In this document: positions 1 to 6,606 of the stretch, piece after piece
How the letters are laid out: each line of letters starts with the position of its first letter
How positions within the stretch are numbered: position 1 is the first letter of the stretch
Assembly (NCBI GenBank): GCA_017622575.1
Contig: JAGAQU010000112.1
Span: 1-34,597 of the forward strand
Source: Lachnospiraceae bacterium
Lineage (GTDB): Bacteria; Bacillota; Clostridia; Lachnospirales; Lachnospiraceae
DNA: 34,597 nt
Reading direction: 5' to 3'
The notes under the pieces: generated by a model
What the model saw: the letters and a program-made list of their open reading frames with translations, nothing else
What the model was told of the DNA's origin: nothing
Database searches by the model: none
Made by a program: the position numbers and the translations under genes

Positions 1-36
1 AAATGCCCCGGCAGATCTTGAGGGAAAGGAGGAAAA

Positions 37-1272
37 ATGAACAGAAACAGAAATGCAAAGGGTGAAGGTAGCTTTAAAGAAAATGCTGATGGAACCATAA
101 CTCATAGGAAGAGTGTAGGGTATAAAGCAGATGGTAATCGAAAGATTCTAACAGTGACGGCGGACACAAAAGCTGCATGCATACGGGAGATGAGAAAAAA
201 GGAACTTAAATGGCATCAGACAAGTAGTGCTGAGAAAATCAGAGGTGCGACGACAGTGACGGAACTCTGCATGCTTCATTTGAAGTACCAGATGGATCGG
301 GCAGAGTTGAAAGAAAAATCAATTGACCGTCGAGAGTGCACAATAGACAATCACATTAGTAAATATTTATTAGGAAAAATGCAGGTTACAAGTGTTGAAG
401 TGGCTGATATCGATGATCACGTTACAGATCTGATGAAAAAAAGTGGGCTGTCAGTATCTTCCATTGAAAAAGTAGTTGACGTGCTGAATGCAGCTTTCAA
501 CTGGGCAATTATGCGTGGCGAACTGCAATACAATCCTGTTGCACCGATTAAATCTACCCTTGTGAAAAGACTTCAAAAGATGAAACAGAAGACGGCTGAA
601 GAGGCAGATGTGGATGTTTTGTCTGTAGAGGAGCAGGATATTTTCGAGCAGGTTGCTGTGGAGATATGGGAGAAAACCGGAAAAATGAAGTATGCGGGGG
701 GGCTTTATTGCTTGTTATTGTTACATACTGGTATGCGTTGCGGTGAAATGCTTGCACTTCGCTGGAGAAATGTGGATTTTGACAAAGGGCTTCTTACAAT
801 TGAAAAGAGTCGATCCATGGCAAAAAACAGAAATAGAAAAAGTGAAGATGATGCAAGGTATGTGATGGTGGAGGGAACTACAAAAAACGAAAAGGCCCGT
901 GAAATTGAGTTGAGCGGTAAAGCATTGGAAGTCTTGAAGAAGATGAAGGCTGATGTCGGGGAATGCTCAGAAGATGATTTCATCATCAGGACGAGGACGG
1001 GACAACCCAATACAACAACAAATGTGGAGCACTGTGCAGCAACTATTTTCAGAAATGCCGGACTGACTGATTTAAGGGGAGGAGTGCACATATTACGACG
1101 AACCTGTGCTACCAGAATGTATGAGAATGGCGCCAGAATTAAAGAAATAGCAGCATACATTGGAGATCTGGAATCTACGACAGAAAGGTATTATATAGGA
1201 ATACGTAAAAAGGTAAAGGATGGTGAGCGCACCAAACAGGTAGTGATGATCCCTGGCAACAAAGGGAAATGA
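37..1272 (+). CDS. int: Tyrosine site-specific recombinase (integrase)
   Basis: This is a 411-residue phage/Tn916-type integrase that would catalyse integration and excision of the element. The N-terminal ~55 residues (GEGSFKENADGTITHR region) resemble the arm-type DNA-binding domain. Residues ~75-175 form a SAM-like core-binding domain. The C-terminal half is the catalytic domain, with Arg234 in HTGMRCGEMLALRW, His351 and Arg354 in HILRR, and the nucleophilic Tyr at 385 or 386 in TTERYY. All expected catalytic positions seem intact, so it is probably active. The start is supported by AAAGGAGG about 5 bases upstream. It reads toward the tRNA-Gln junction about 1 kb downstream. The family is sure; the element class is not. 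Confidence 0.95.
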   Translation: MNRNRNAKGEGSFKENADGTITHRKSVGYKADGNRKILTVTADTKAACIREMRKKELKWHQTSSAEKIRGATTVTELCMLHLKYQMDRAELKEKSIDRRECTIDNHISKYLLGKMQVTSVEVADIDDHVTDLMKKSGLSVSSIEKVVDVLNAAFNWAIMRGELQYNPVAPIKSTLVKRLQKMKQKTAEEADVDVLSVEEQDIFEQVAVEIWEKTGKMKYAGGLYCLLLLHTGMRCGEMLALRWRNVDFDKGLLTIEKSRSMAKNRNRKSEDDARYVMVEGTTKNEKAREIELSGKALEVLKKMKADVGECSEDDFIIRTRTGQPNTTTNVEHCAATIFRNAGLTDLRGGVHILRRTCATRMYENGARIKEIAAYIGDLESTTERYYIGIRKKVKDGERTKQVVMIPGNKGK

Positions 1273-1302
1273 TTTTTAGCAAATAAAATAGGAAGTATCA
1301 AT

Positions 1303-1401
1303 ATGAAAAGAAAATTGAATAAGCCATGCAAAATGAAAGCAGCTGGAATATGTATTAGTATAGATAATACATATGAACAGCTGCTTTCACGTATAAAATA
1401 A
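1303..1401 (+). CDS. Possible 32-residue small ORF (unrecognised)
   Basis: A short reading frame begins with ATG 7 bases after GGAAG (1291-1295) and ends at TAA 1399-1401. The predicted peptide is basic at its start (MKRKLNKPCKMK) and matches no family I recognise. Most of it overlaps a long imperfect palindrome at 1335-1388, so the frame may be a by-product of that structure rather than a gene. The plausible ribosome binding site is the only positive evidence. Confidence 0.18.
   Translation: MKRKLNKPCKMKAAGICISIDNTYEQLLSRIK
1335..1388. repeat. Long imperfect palindrome between int and mntA
   Basis: The outer arms GAAAGCAGCTG (1335-1345) and CAGCTGCTTTC (1378-1388) are perfect 11-bp complements. 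The inner arms ATATGTATTA (1348-1357) and TAATACATAT (1365-1374) are perfect 10-bp complements. They are separated by a small asymmetric internal loop (GA against GAA) and a 7-base apical loop (1358-1364). No T-tract follows directly, so it is not a typical rho-independent terminator. It could be an RNA hairpin stopping read-through from int, a protein-binding site used in element transfer or excision, or a remnant of a miniature inverted-repeat element. Confidence 0.85.
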
Positions 1402-1414
1402 ATGAAATATATAA

Positions 1415-1444
1415 TTGTATTGCTTTACAAGAGTGGTATATAAT
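1415..1444 (+). promoter_or_regulatory. Candidate sigma-A promoter of mntA-hepT
   Basis: TTGTAT (1415-1420) and TATAAT (1439-1444) are separated by 18 bases, just upstream of the mntA ribosome binding site. The very AT-rich setting makes chance matches likely, but no other promoter is seen for the module. Confidence 0.5.
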
Positions 1445-1466
1445 ATATATAAAGGATGTGATAACT

Positions 1467-1757
1467 ATGACAGATATTTACACTATAAAAGAGACAATTA
1501 AACCAATTGCCCGTTCTTATGGAGTAAAGAGAATTTATCTTTTTGGTTCCTATGCAAAAGGTAGTGCCAATGAAAATAGTGATATAGATTTGCTTGTGGA
1601 AAAAGGAAAACCCATGTCATTGTTAAAGCTGTCTGGGATGAGACAGAGTGTACAGGAAGCCCTGGATCTTTCGGTTGATTTGGTGACAACGACCGGAATA
1701 GAAGATGAATTTTATAAAGAAATTGCGGGAACGGAGATTCTTTTGTATGAAGAATAA
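1467..1757 (+). CDS. mntA: MntA-type minimal nucleotidyltransferase (antitoxin)
   Basis: This 96-residue protein is a minimal nucleotidyltransferase. It shows the full GSX10DXD signature: Gly27-Ser28, then Asp39-Ile-Asp41 in GSYAKGSANENSDID, with a likely third metal-binding Asp71 in SVDLV. In studied MntA/HepT modules this enzyme AMPylates a tyrosine of the HEPN toxin and so neutralises it. The intact motif suggests the same here. I chose ATG 1467 because AAAGGA (1451-1456) lies 10 bases upstream; the in-frame GTG at 1458 is too close to that site. It overlaps hepT by 11 bases, so translation is likely coupled. Chromosomal house-keeping roles are less likely given the HEPN partner and the mobile setting. 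Confidence 0.88.
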   Translation: MTDIYTIKETIKPIARSYGVKRIYLFGSYAKGSANENSDIDLLVEKGKPMSLLKLSGMRQSVQEALDLSVDLVTTTGIEDEFYKEIAGTEILLYEE

Positions 1758-2091
1758 AGATGTGATTATTTTAAAGAAGATTTTAGAATATTGTAATCAG
1801 GTAGCGGAAGCATGTGAAATGTTTGGAAATGATTATGAAAAATTTGTAAGTATTTCTGTGTTTCAGAACGCGTGCTGCATGTGTATTTTGCAAATAGGTG
1901 AACTTTGCAAAATGATTTCTGAGGAGCTTCGTTCGGCAGAAAAGGATATACCGTGGAAAGAATGGTGTGGTATCAGAGACATTTTCGCGCATCAGTATTC
2001 TAATCTGGATTATCAGTCTGCATGGGATACCATTCAAAATGATTTGCCGGATTTGAAAGAAAAAATTAAGCAAATACTTGAGAAAATGTAG
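1747..2091 (+). CDS. hepT: HepT-type HEPN domain toxin (DUF86)
   Basis: This 114-residue all-helical protein belongs to the HEPN/DUF86 family. It carries the RX4HXY ribonuclease signature at Arg77, His82 and Tyr84 (RDIFAHQY). In characterised pairs HepT is an RNase toxin, and the signature tyrosine is where the partner MntA adds AMP. The ATG at 1747 lies within the last codons of mntA, giving an 11-base overlap. An upstream in-frame start at 1705 would overlap mntA by 50 bases and has no support. Both active centres are intact, so a working toxin-antitoxin module is inferred, probably stabilising the element or acting in defence. The RNA target cannot be told from sequence. Confidence 0.88.
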   Translation: MKNKDVIILKKILEYCNQVAEACEMFGNDYEKFVSISVFQNACCMCILQIGELCKMISEELRSAEKDIPWKEWCGIRDIFAHQYSNLDYQSAWDTIQNDLPDLKEKIKQILEKM

Positions 2092-2165
2092 TAAAGTAGT
2101 ACCGGATCTTTTATTTTATGGTGAACAGTCCTTGCCGGATGAACGAAGAATCGCTTTTTTAGGCG

Positions 2166-2188
2166 ATAGGTCAATTCATAGGTCAATT
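2166..2188 (+). repeat. Tandem 11-bp direct repeat near the element end
   Basis: ATAGGTCAATT occurs at 2166-2176 and again at 2178-2188 with one base between. The centre-to-centre distance of 12 bases puts the copies on nearly the same DNA face. The repeats lie about 60-80 bases from the truncated tRNA. This is where arm-type sites for the integrase or excisionase would be expected; that role is inference. Confidence 0.6.
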
Positions 2189-2244
2189 TACATTTTGATT
2201 ATTCTGCAAACCGCATAAATACAATAAGAAAAGGACTTGAACTG

Positions 2245-2291
2245 ACGGACTCTGACTCCGTCATCTCAAGGTTCGAATCCTTGTAGCCCAG
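2245..2291 (+). tRNA. 3' fragment of tRNA-Gln (anticodon CUG); attachment-site half
   Basis: The fragment has an anticodon stem ACGGA (2245-2249) / TCCGT (2257-2261) around the loop CTCTGAC, giving anticodon CTG (2252-2254). It continues with a 5-base variable loop, the T stem CAAGG / CCTTG around TTCGAAT, the 3' acceptor strand TAGCCCA (2284-2290) and discriminator G2291. CCA is not encoded. The 5' acceptor strand (expected TGGGCTA) and D arm are absent upstream, where the sequence is unrelated. It is therefore not a working tRNA but the host 3' part displaced by integration. The recombination core probably lies within the anticodon arm or downstream of it. Confidence 0.85.
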
Positions 2292-2295
2292 CTTG

Positions 2296-2329
2296 AAACC
2301 CTCGAAGAGAAAGCTCTTCGAGGGTTTTT
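2296..2329 (+). terminator. Strong rho-independent terminator, probably of the original tRNA-Gln
   Basis: CCCTCGAAGAG (2299-2309) pairs perfectly with CTCTTCGAGGG (2314-2324) around the loop AAAG, followed by TTTTT (2325-2329) with preceding A residues that extend the stem. It follows the tRNA 3' end by a few bases, fitting the native tRNA terminator. It may also help end the convergent acyltransferase transcript, although the reverse strand has only a short T run. Confidence 0.92.
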
Positions 2330-2370
2330 GCATATTTGAGGAAATATCATAAATAAAAGCTTTAGAAAAA

Positions 2371-3351
2371 TTACAACTTTATAAACTCTTTTACCACTGG
2401 AACTTTTATGATTATATAGGTGATAACACCTGATATTACTGTGAGTATTCCCCAGAACACAACCGCACTGCCTGTATTTGCAGGCACATAAAAGCTGCGG
2501 ATCCCGGCAAGGAGGATGGGATGCAGGATAAAGATGCCCATGGTCAGGCTGCTAAGTCTGGTAATCAGTCCCGACAGGGATTGCTTCACCGGAAGGCGGA
2601 GTAAAAAGGTAAAGAGCATAGCGTACCAGATCATGGAAGTGATATTGTCATAGAAAAGATCGGCGAGTCGGTTATGTATGAGATACAGACCGGCTTTTTT
2701 CTGTACCATATTGCTGAGTATGGTAAAAAGAAGGGCAAGAGAGCCGTGAATCCACAGGGGAAATTTTTTTGAGATAACAGGCAGCAGGGTATAACATAAA
2801 CCGCCAAACAGGAAGAAGAGCATCCAGGTCCAGAGACGCAGTGTCTGGGGAACGAACATCTGTAAGGAATAACCCTTAACCATGGAAACGTCACTGATGA
2901 GGATGCAGATGCACATGAGAAGCAGGCAAACCACACCATGTAAAAAGGAATTGTTTTTCAGTAATTTATGCAGTAGGGGCAGAAACAGATATAAGAGCAT
3001 CAAAGCACCAAAAAACCAGAAGTGCCATAAATACCCTTTTTGAAACAGACTTTCCAGACAAAGCCTGATAGGATTTACTATTTTGCGGCGAAAAACAAGA
3101 ACCGGCAGCATGATCAGCAGGTTCCAGAGGACCGCAACCTTTATCAAATTCAGGATTTTGCGAAAAGCATATCCGTATGAAATCTCTTCTTTTGAGAACA
3201 TGAGAAAGCCGTTCACCATAAAGAAAAGTGGCACGCTGAAATCACAGAGATAGTAAATGGTATAATTCACCATCCCTACACTGTGAAGCCCCACAACTCC
3301 CAAACAGGCAATACACTTGATCAGATCCAGATTTTGATTTCGCTCTTTCAA
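2371..3351 (-). CDS. Membrane acyltransferase, acyltransferase-3 family (OafA/WecH-like)
   Basis: This 326-residue polytopic protein belongs to the acyltransferase-3 family, whose members move acetyl or succinyl groups across the membrane onto cell-surface sugars. The N-terminal signature NLDLIKCIACLGVVGLHS contains the conserved histidine, and LWHFWFFGALMLLYLFLPL is also typical. About ten hydrophobic segments fill the rest. The start is TTG at 3351: no earlier ATG keeps the signature helix, and AAAGGGGA lies about 8 bases upstream. It is a single gene facing the element junction. The acceptor is unknown; cell-wall glycan or an exopolysaccharide are both possible. Confidence 0.85.
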   Translation of the reverse strand: MKERNQNLDLIKCIACLGVVGLHSVGMVNYTIYYLCDFSVPLFFMVNGFLMFSKEEISYGYAFRKILNLIKVAVLWNLLIMLPVLVFRRKIVNPIRLCLESLFQKGYLWHFWFFGALMLLYLFLPLLHKLLKNNSFLHGVVCLLLMCICILISDVSMVKGYSLQMFVPQTLRLWTWMLFFLFGGLCYTLLPVISKKFPLWIHGSLALLFTILSNMVQKKAGLYLIHNRLADLFYDNITSMIWYAMLFTFLLRLPVKQSLSGLITRLSSLTMGIFILHPILLAGIRSFYVPANTGSAVVFWGILTVISGVITYIIIKVPVVKEFIKL

Positions 3352-3386
3352 TCTCCCCGTCCCCTTTATCCTTTGTATAAAAATAT

Positions 3387-3414
3387 ATTATACGATGAAC
3401 CTGTTACTTTGCAA
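3387..3414 (-). promoter_or_regulatory. Candidate sigma-A promoter of the acyltransferase gene
   Basis: On the reverse strand TTGCAA (3409-3414) and a perfect TATAAT (3387-3392) are 16 bases apart. They lie about 35 bases before the TTG start of the acyltransferase. Confidence 0.6.
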
Positions 3415-3531
3415 CTCCTACCCGTTCGTGTTATACTCTTAATCAAACATGCTTTTGCAATTACTGTAATCAATTATCCAATGGAAAATCAAGTGATGGC
3501 GATTTTGTGCTCTGCGTAAATGAGCCATAAA

Positions 3532-3560
3532 TTGATTTTTCATGAATATGCTACAATAAT
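3532..3560 (+). promoter_or_regulatory. Candidate promoter of the thioesterase-cvfB-CPBP cluster
   Basis: TTGATT (3532-3537) is 17 bases from AATAAT (3555-3560); an overlapping TACAAT (3552-3557) would give a 14-base spacer. It stands about 40 bases upstream of the thioesterase start. Confidence 0.4.
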
Positions 3561-3598
3561 GAATAAAATAAATTAATTTTGAATAAGAAAGGCAAACA

Positions 3599-4306
3599 AT
3601 GTACACCTATCAGACAAGAATCAGATACAGTGAACTGGACGAGACCGGCCACCTAAAAATAGAAGCTCTTTTGGATCATTTTCAAGACTGCTCCACCTTC
3701 CATTCCGAGGATCTGGGATTGGGAGTAAATTATTTAAAAAAGCAGCACATGGTATGGGTCATGTCCTCCTGGCAGATCGTAGTGGAACGATATCCGGAGC
3801 TCGGGGAAACAGTTACGTTGGGAACAGCGCCCTATGATTTTAAGGGCTTTATCGGGTACCGTAATTTTTTGATGAAAGATGGGGAAGGGAACGGGATAGC
3901 CTGTGCCAATTCCATATGGAGCCTGATTGATACGGAAAGCGGAAGACCGGTGAAGCCCAATGCTGAAATGCTGGAGAAATATGTGCTCGAGACAAAGCTT
4001 CCCATGGAATATGCACCGAGGAAGATCACACTTCCTGAGAATATGCAGCCGGGGGAAGCGGTCGTAATAAGACCTCATCACCTAGATACCAATCATCATG
4101 TGAACAATGGGCAATATGTGAAAATTGCCATGGACAGTCTGGAAAAGGAATGTCATGTGAGACAGCTTCGCGCAGAGTATAAAAAACAGGTTTATTTGAA
4201 TGATACATTGCTGCCTTATTACGGAAAGACAGAAACGGGCGCTTACGTGGTAGCGCTAAAGGACCAGGAAGACGCAATCTGCTGCATCGTGGAACTGCAG
4301 GAATAA
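3599..4306 (+). CDS. Acyl-ACP thioesterase
   Basis: This 235-residue protein is an acyl-acyl carrier protein thioesterase of the FatA/FatB family with a double hot-dog fold, about the usual bacterial length. It would hydrolyse acyl-ACP to free fatty acid and ACP in the cytoplasm. The N-terminal hot-dog begins with YSELDETGHLKIEALLDHFQ. The second half carries HLDTNHHVNNGQYV, holding the conserved Asn/His active-site region. The start follows AAGAAAGG at normal spacing. It leads a three-gene run with cvfB and a membrane protease. Whether its product feeds lipid turnover or trimming of acyl chains cannot be told. Confidence 0.9.
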   Translation: MYTYQTRIRYSELDETGHLKIEALLDHFQDCSTFHSEDLGLGVNYLKKQHMVWVMSSWQIVVERYPELGETVTLGTAPYDFKGFIGYRNFLMKDGEGNGIACANSIWSLIDTESGRPVKPNAEMLEKYVLETKLPMEYAPRKITLPENMQPGEAVVIRPHHLDTNHHVNNGQYVKIAMDSLEKECHVRQLRAEYKKQVYLNDTLLPYYGKTETGAYVVALKDQEDAICCIVELQE

Positions 4307-4340
4307 AAGAGAAATCAGAGATGGGAGAACGGAGAAGACA

Positions 4341-5213
4341 ATGATAGAATTAGGGAAAAAACAGATTCTGACGGTGATAAAAAAGGTGGATTTTGGCGTA
4401 TATCTCGCTGATACTGCGGGAATAGGCGGCAGAGAAGCGGGGGAGGAAAAGGTTCTTCTTCCTATGAAGCAGGTGCCGGAGGATATACAGTTAAATGACA
4501 GCCTTACCGTATTTGTGTATAGAGATTCTGAGGACAGACTGATCTCAACTACAAGAGAGCCTGTACTTGAGGTGGGAGGACTTGCCCTTCTTACCGTAAA
4601 ACAGGTGGGAAAAATAGGAGCATTCCTTAATTGGGGACTTGAAAAAGATTTATTTCTTCCTTATAAAGAACAGACCAAACCGGTAAAACCGGGAGAGCAG
4701 TGTCTGGTGTCACTTTATGTGGATAAGAGCGGGAGACTTTGTGCTACCATGAAGGTTTACCATTATTTGAGAACTGACAGTCCCTACCATAAGGATGACA
4801 GAGTGGAAGGCTTTGTCTATGAAATCAGTAAGAATTTCGGCGTGTTTGTGGCGGTGGACAATTGTTACAGTGCCCTGATTCCGAGGACAGAACCGGCAGG
4901 AGATGTGAAAGAGGGAGACAGAATCACAGCAAGAGTGACTGAGGTGAAGGAGGACGGTAAGTTGTCCTTAAGCATTCGGGAGAAAGCATATATTCAGATC
5001 GGTGAGGATGCAAAGAAGCTTCTTGCACTGCTGGAAGAGGAAGGCGGAAGCCTTCCTGTCGGTGATAAATCTTCTCCGGAACTGATCAGGGAAAAGACCG
5101 GCATGAGTAAAAATGAATTTAAACGGGCAGCCGGAAATCTGTATAAACAGAGAATTATTAAAATAGAAGAGAATTGTATTCAAAAGTTACATGAGGAGAA
5201 AGCCGGGAAATGA
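4341..5213 (+). CDS. cvfB: CvfB-like S1 domain RNA-binding protein
   Basis: This 290-residue cytoplasmic protein matches the CvfB/YitL family: successive S1-type OB folds followed by a small winged-helix domain. The first S1 unit covers ~1-65, the second ~70-140 (VKQVGKIGAFLNWGLEKDLF), and the third ~150-220 (VEGFVYEISKNFGVFVAV). The winged helix is ~225-280 (TGMSKNEFKRAAGNLYK). CvfB influences virulence-factor expression in Staphylococcus aureus and binds RNA; its role in commensal clostridia is not established. ATG 4341 is preceded by GGAGAA. Its stop overlaps the next gene by four bases (ATGA), indicating coupled translation. Confidence 0.88.
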   Translation: MIELGKKQILTVIKKVDFGVYLADTAGIGGREAGEEKVLLPMKQVPEDIQLNDSLTVFVYRDSEDRLISTTREPVLEVGGLALLTVKQVGKIGAFLNWGLEKDLFLPYKEQTKPVKPGEQCLVSLYVDKSGRLCATMKVYHYLRTDSPYHKDDRVEGFVYEISKNFGVFVAVDNCYSALIPRTEPAGDVKEGDRITARVTEVKEDGKLSLSIREKAYIQIGEDAKKLLALLEEEGGSLPVGDKSSPELIREKTGMSKNEFKRAAGNLYKQRIIKIEENCIQKLHEEKAGK

Positions 5214-6139
5214 ACAGTAAAAAGGTAAACAGGTCATTCTTGATTACTATCATTTTATATATCGGGGTCATATTCGGGGCATCCTATTTGTTTCCTGCCT
5301 GGATAGAAAACCTTGTTTTTAATAATTTGCTCTGCGAATCGGTGATTGTACTTCCGGGTTTGCTTTTCCTTCTTTTTTCGAAAGAAAAGCCGGTAAGTTT
5401 TTTTCATTTTAAGAAGATAAAGGCGGGCACTCTGCTGACAATTATTCCATTTACCATGTTCAGTATGCCGGTGATCACCCTTGCTAATGTTTTTTCTCAG
5501 CTCTTTGTGAAGAATGAGGCGATGGCGGCAATGGAGGATGCAAAGGTAGCAGAAATGCCGTTTTTACTTCTCCTTTTTTCAACAGGTATTTTTGCACCTT
5601 TTTGTGAGGAACTGGTTTGCCGGGGGATTTATTACAGAGGATATAAGAAGTCCGGAAGCGGCTTTAAGGCTATGCTTCTGTCAGCTGCTTTGTTTGCCCT
5701 GCTCCACATGAATCTGAATCAGGCAGCATATGCCTTTGTCATGGGTATTATGGCGGTGCTGCTTGTGGAAGCTACGGGCAGTCTTTGGTCCTCGGTCATT
5801 TACCATACGCTGATCAACAGCAGTCAGGTAGCCATGACATATGCCATGCTGAAGGTAAATACTTCCGCCTACAGTGAAGCAGCGGAACTGGTCAATACGG
5901 AAATGATAGTGATGATGCTCGCTGCTTATCTTGTAATCACAGCAGTTACTCTGCCTCTTGCCTGGGCGCTGCTTATATGGATGAGCGGACATGAAGGAAG
6001 ACAGGGTGTACTGATGCGTCTGTGGAAAGAAAGAAAAAAGAAAGAGGATAAGCTGGTAACAGTTCCACTGATACTGGCGATCATCCTCTGTCTGGGAATT
6101 ATTATTTGGAGTTATGTAATACAAATGTTTTATGTGTGA
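5210..6139 (+). CDS. CPBP family intramembrane glutamic protease
   Basis: This 309-residue polytopic protein belongs to the CPBP (CAAX protease and bacteriocin-processing, formerly Abi) family. The catalytic motif EELVCRG (EExxxR) follows a membrane helix near residue 142. The two conserved histidine helices are seen in LLHMNLNQAAYAFVMG and SSVIYHTLINS. Members cleave peptides within the membrane, and some give immunity to bacteriocins. It starts within the cvfB stop codon and should be co-translated. Its stop is only five bases from the stop of the convergent yjfB gene, with no terminator between, so the two transcripts probably overlap. Confidence 0.9.
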   Translation: MNSKKVNRSFLITIILYIGVIFGASYLFPAWIENLVFNNLLCESVIVLPGLLFLLFSKEKPVSFFHFKKIKAGTLLTIIPFTMFSMPVITLANVFSQLFVKNEAMAAMEDAKVAEMPFLLLLFSTGIFAPFCEELVCRGIYYRGYKKSGSGFKAMLLSAALFALLHMNLNQAAYAFVMGIMAVLLVEATGSLWSSVIYHTLINSSQVAMTYAMLKVNTSAYSEAAELVNTEMIVMMLAAYLVITAVTLPLAWALLIWMSGHEGRQGVLMRLWKERKKKEDKLVTVPLILAIILCLGIIIWSYVIQMFYV

Positions 6140-6144
6140 CCTCT

Positions 6145-6333
6145 TTAAACAGACATATCAAAGTTGCTTCCGACGGCCGGGTTAACGGATAATTCCATGG
6201 AGCGGTCCATCATATTGATGAGGCTGGCGCCGGCTGCTTCGGAATCGTCTAATGCCTTGCCGAGGACAGCAGTCCCTACCTGGTTCATAAGATTCACATT
6301 GGAAAGAGCTGTTGATAATTCAGGAATATTCAT
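6145..6333 (-). CDS. yjfB: YjfB family putative motility protein
   Basis: This 62-residue protein resembles the YjfB family: it starts MNIPELSTALSNVNLMNQVG, continues with a helix containing VLGKALDDSE, and ends with the conserved NFDMSV tail. Family members in Bacillus are associated with the motility regulon; the molecular role is unknown. A good ribosome binding site (AAAGGAGTG on the reverse strand) precedes the ATG. A sigma-28-like sequence upstream has wrong spacing, so regulation by the flagellar sigma factor is not shown. It lies tail to tail with the CPBP protease gene. The flagellar cluster at 17-20 kb shows the organism is motile. Confidence 0.8.
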   Translation of the reverse strand: MNIPELSTALSNVNLMNQVGTAVLGKALDDSEAAGASLINMMDRSMELSVNPAVGSNFDMSV

Positions 6334-6527
6334 AATATCACTCCTTTCTCTCTACATCTCAATCATAGCACAAAAAATCAACTTTGGGGAATAATTTTTT
6401 TTGTTTATGTTGTATAATGGCTAAAATGAAAAAAATTGTATAAAAACATAAAAAATTCACAAAAAATCTGCAAAAACAGGTAGATTTATTTGTGCATTTG
6501 CTTTAAAATGAAAAAGTAGCTTTTTTA

Positions 6528-6555
6528 TTGAATGTGTGTGACTGTAAATTATATT
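6528..6555 (+). promoter_or_regulatory. Candidate promoter of the regulator-ftsEX cluster
   Basis: TTGAAT (6528-6533) and TATATT (6550-6555) are 16 bases apart, about 50 bases before the regulator start. The 273-base divergent intergenic region (6334-6606) is extremely AT-rich, and other weak matches such as TATAAT near 6412 exist. Confidence 0.4.
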
Positions 6556-6606
6556 GTGAAAATTGCATAGCTGTATATAGGAGTGTGCAATCAAAGGAGT
6601 GGGGAA

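Larger units (their letters stand above)
1..2291. mobile_element. Right end of an integrative element inserted in tRNA-Gln (partial)
   Basis: The stretch starts inside an element whose left part lies outside the window. It contains a tyrosine integrase, an intergenic palindrome, a MntA/HepT toxin-antitoxin pair, tandem short repeats, and then the 3' part of a tRNA-Gln without its 5' half. Integrase next to a truncated tRNA 3' end is the usual sign of tRNA-targeted integration: the intact tRNA is rebuilt at one end and the displaced 3' piece marks the other. No conjugation, replication or phage structural gene is visible, so an ICE, a prophage or a small genomic island are all possible. The left boundary and element type cannot be judged here. 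Confidence 0.72.

Noticed and set aside
1..36. Possible tail of an excisionase or other gene before the integrase
   Set aside because: Frames running in from the left end at 19-21 and 38-40, but only a few codons are visible and none gives a recognisable excisionase ending.
705..1160. Reverse-strand open frame of 151 codons inside the integrase gene
   Set aside because: It is opposite the conserved catalytic domain and its translation shows no family features.
2150..2167. Short hairpin ATCGC/GCGAT after hepT as a terminator
   Set aside because: It has only five base pairs, a T-rich loop and no T-tract after the stem.
3283..3519. Forward open frame across the acyltransferase start and its promoter
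   Set aside because: It runs over the reverse-strand promoter and gene start, has no good ribosome binding site, and gives an unfamiliar sequence.
6334..6420. sigma-28-like promoter before yjfB (CAAAGTT and GCTATGAT on the reverse strand)
   Set aside because: The spacing is about two bases shorter than the usual 15 and both halves have mismatches, so I do not claim it.
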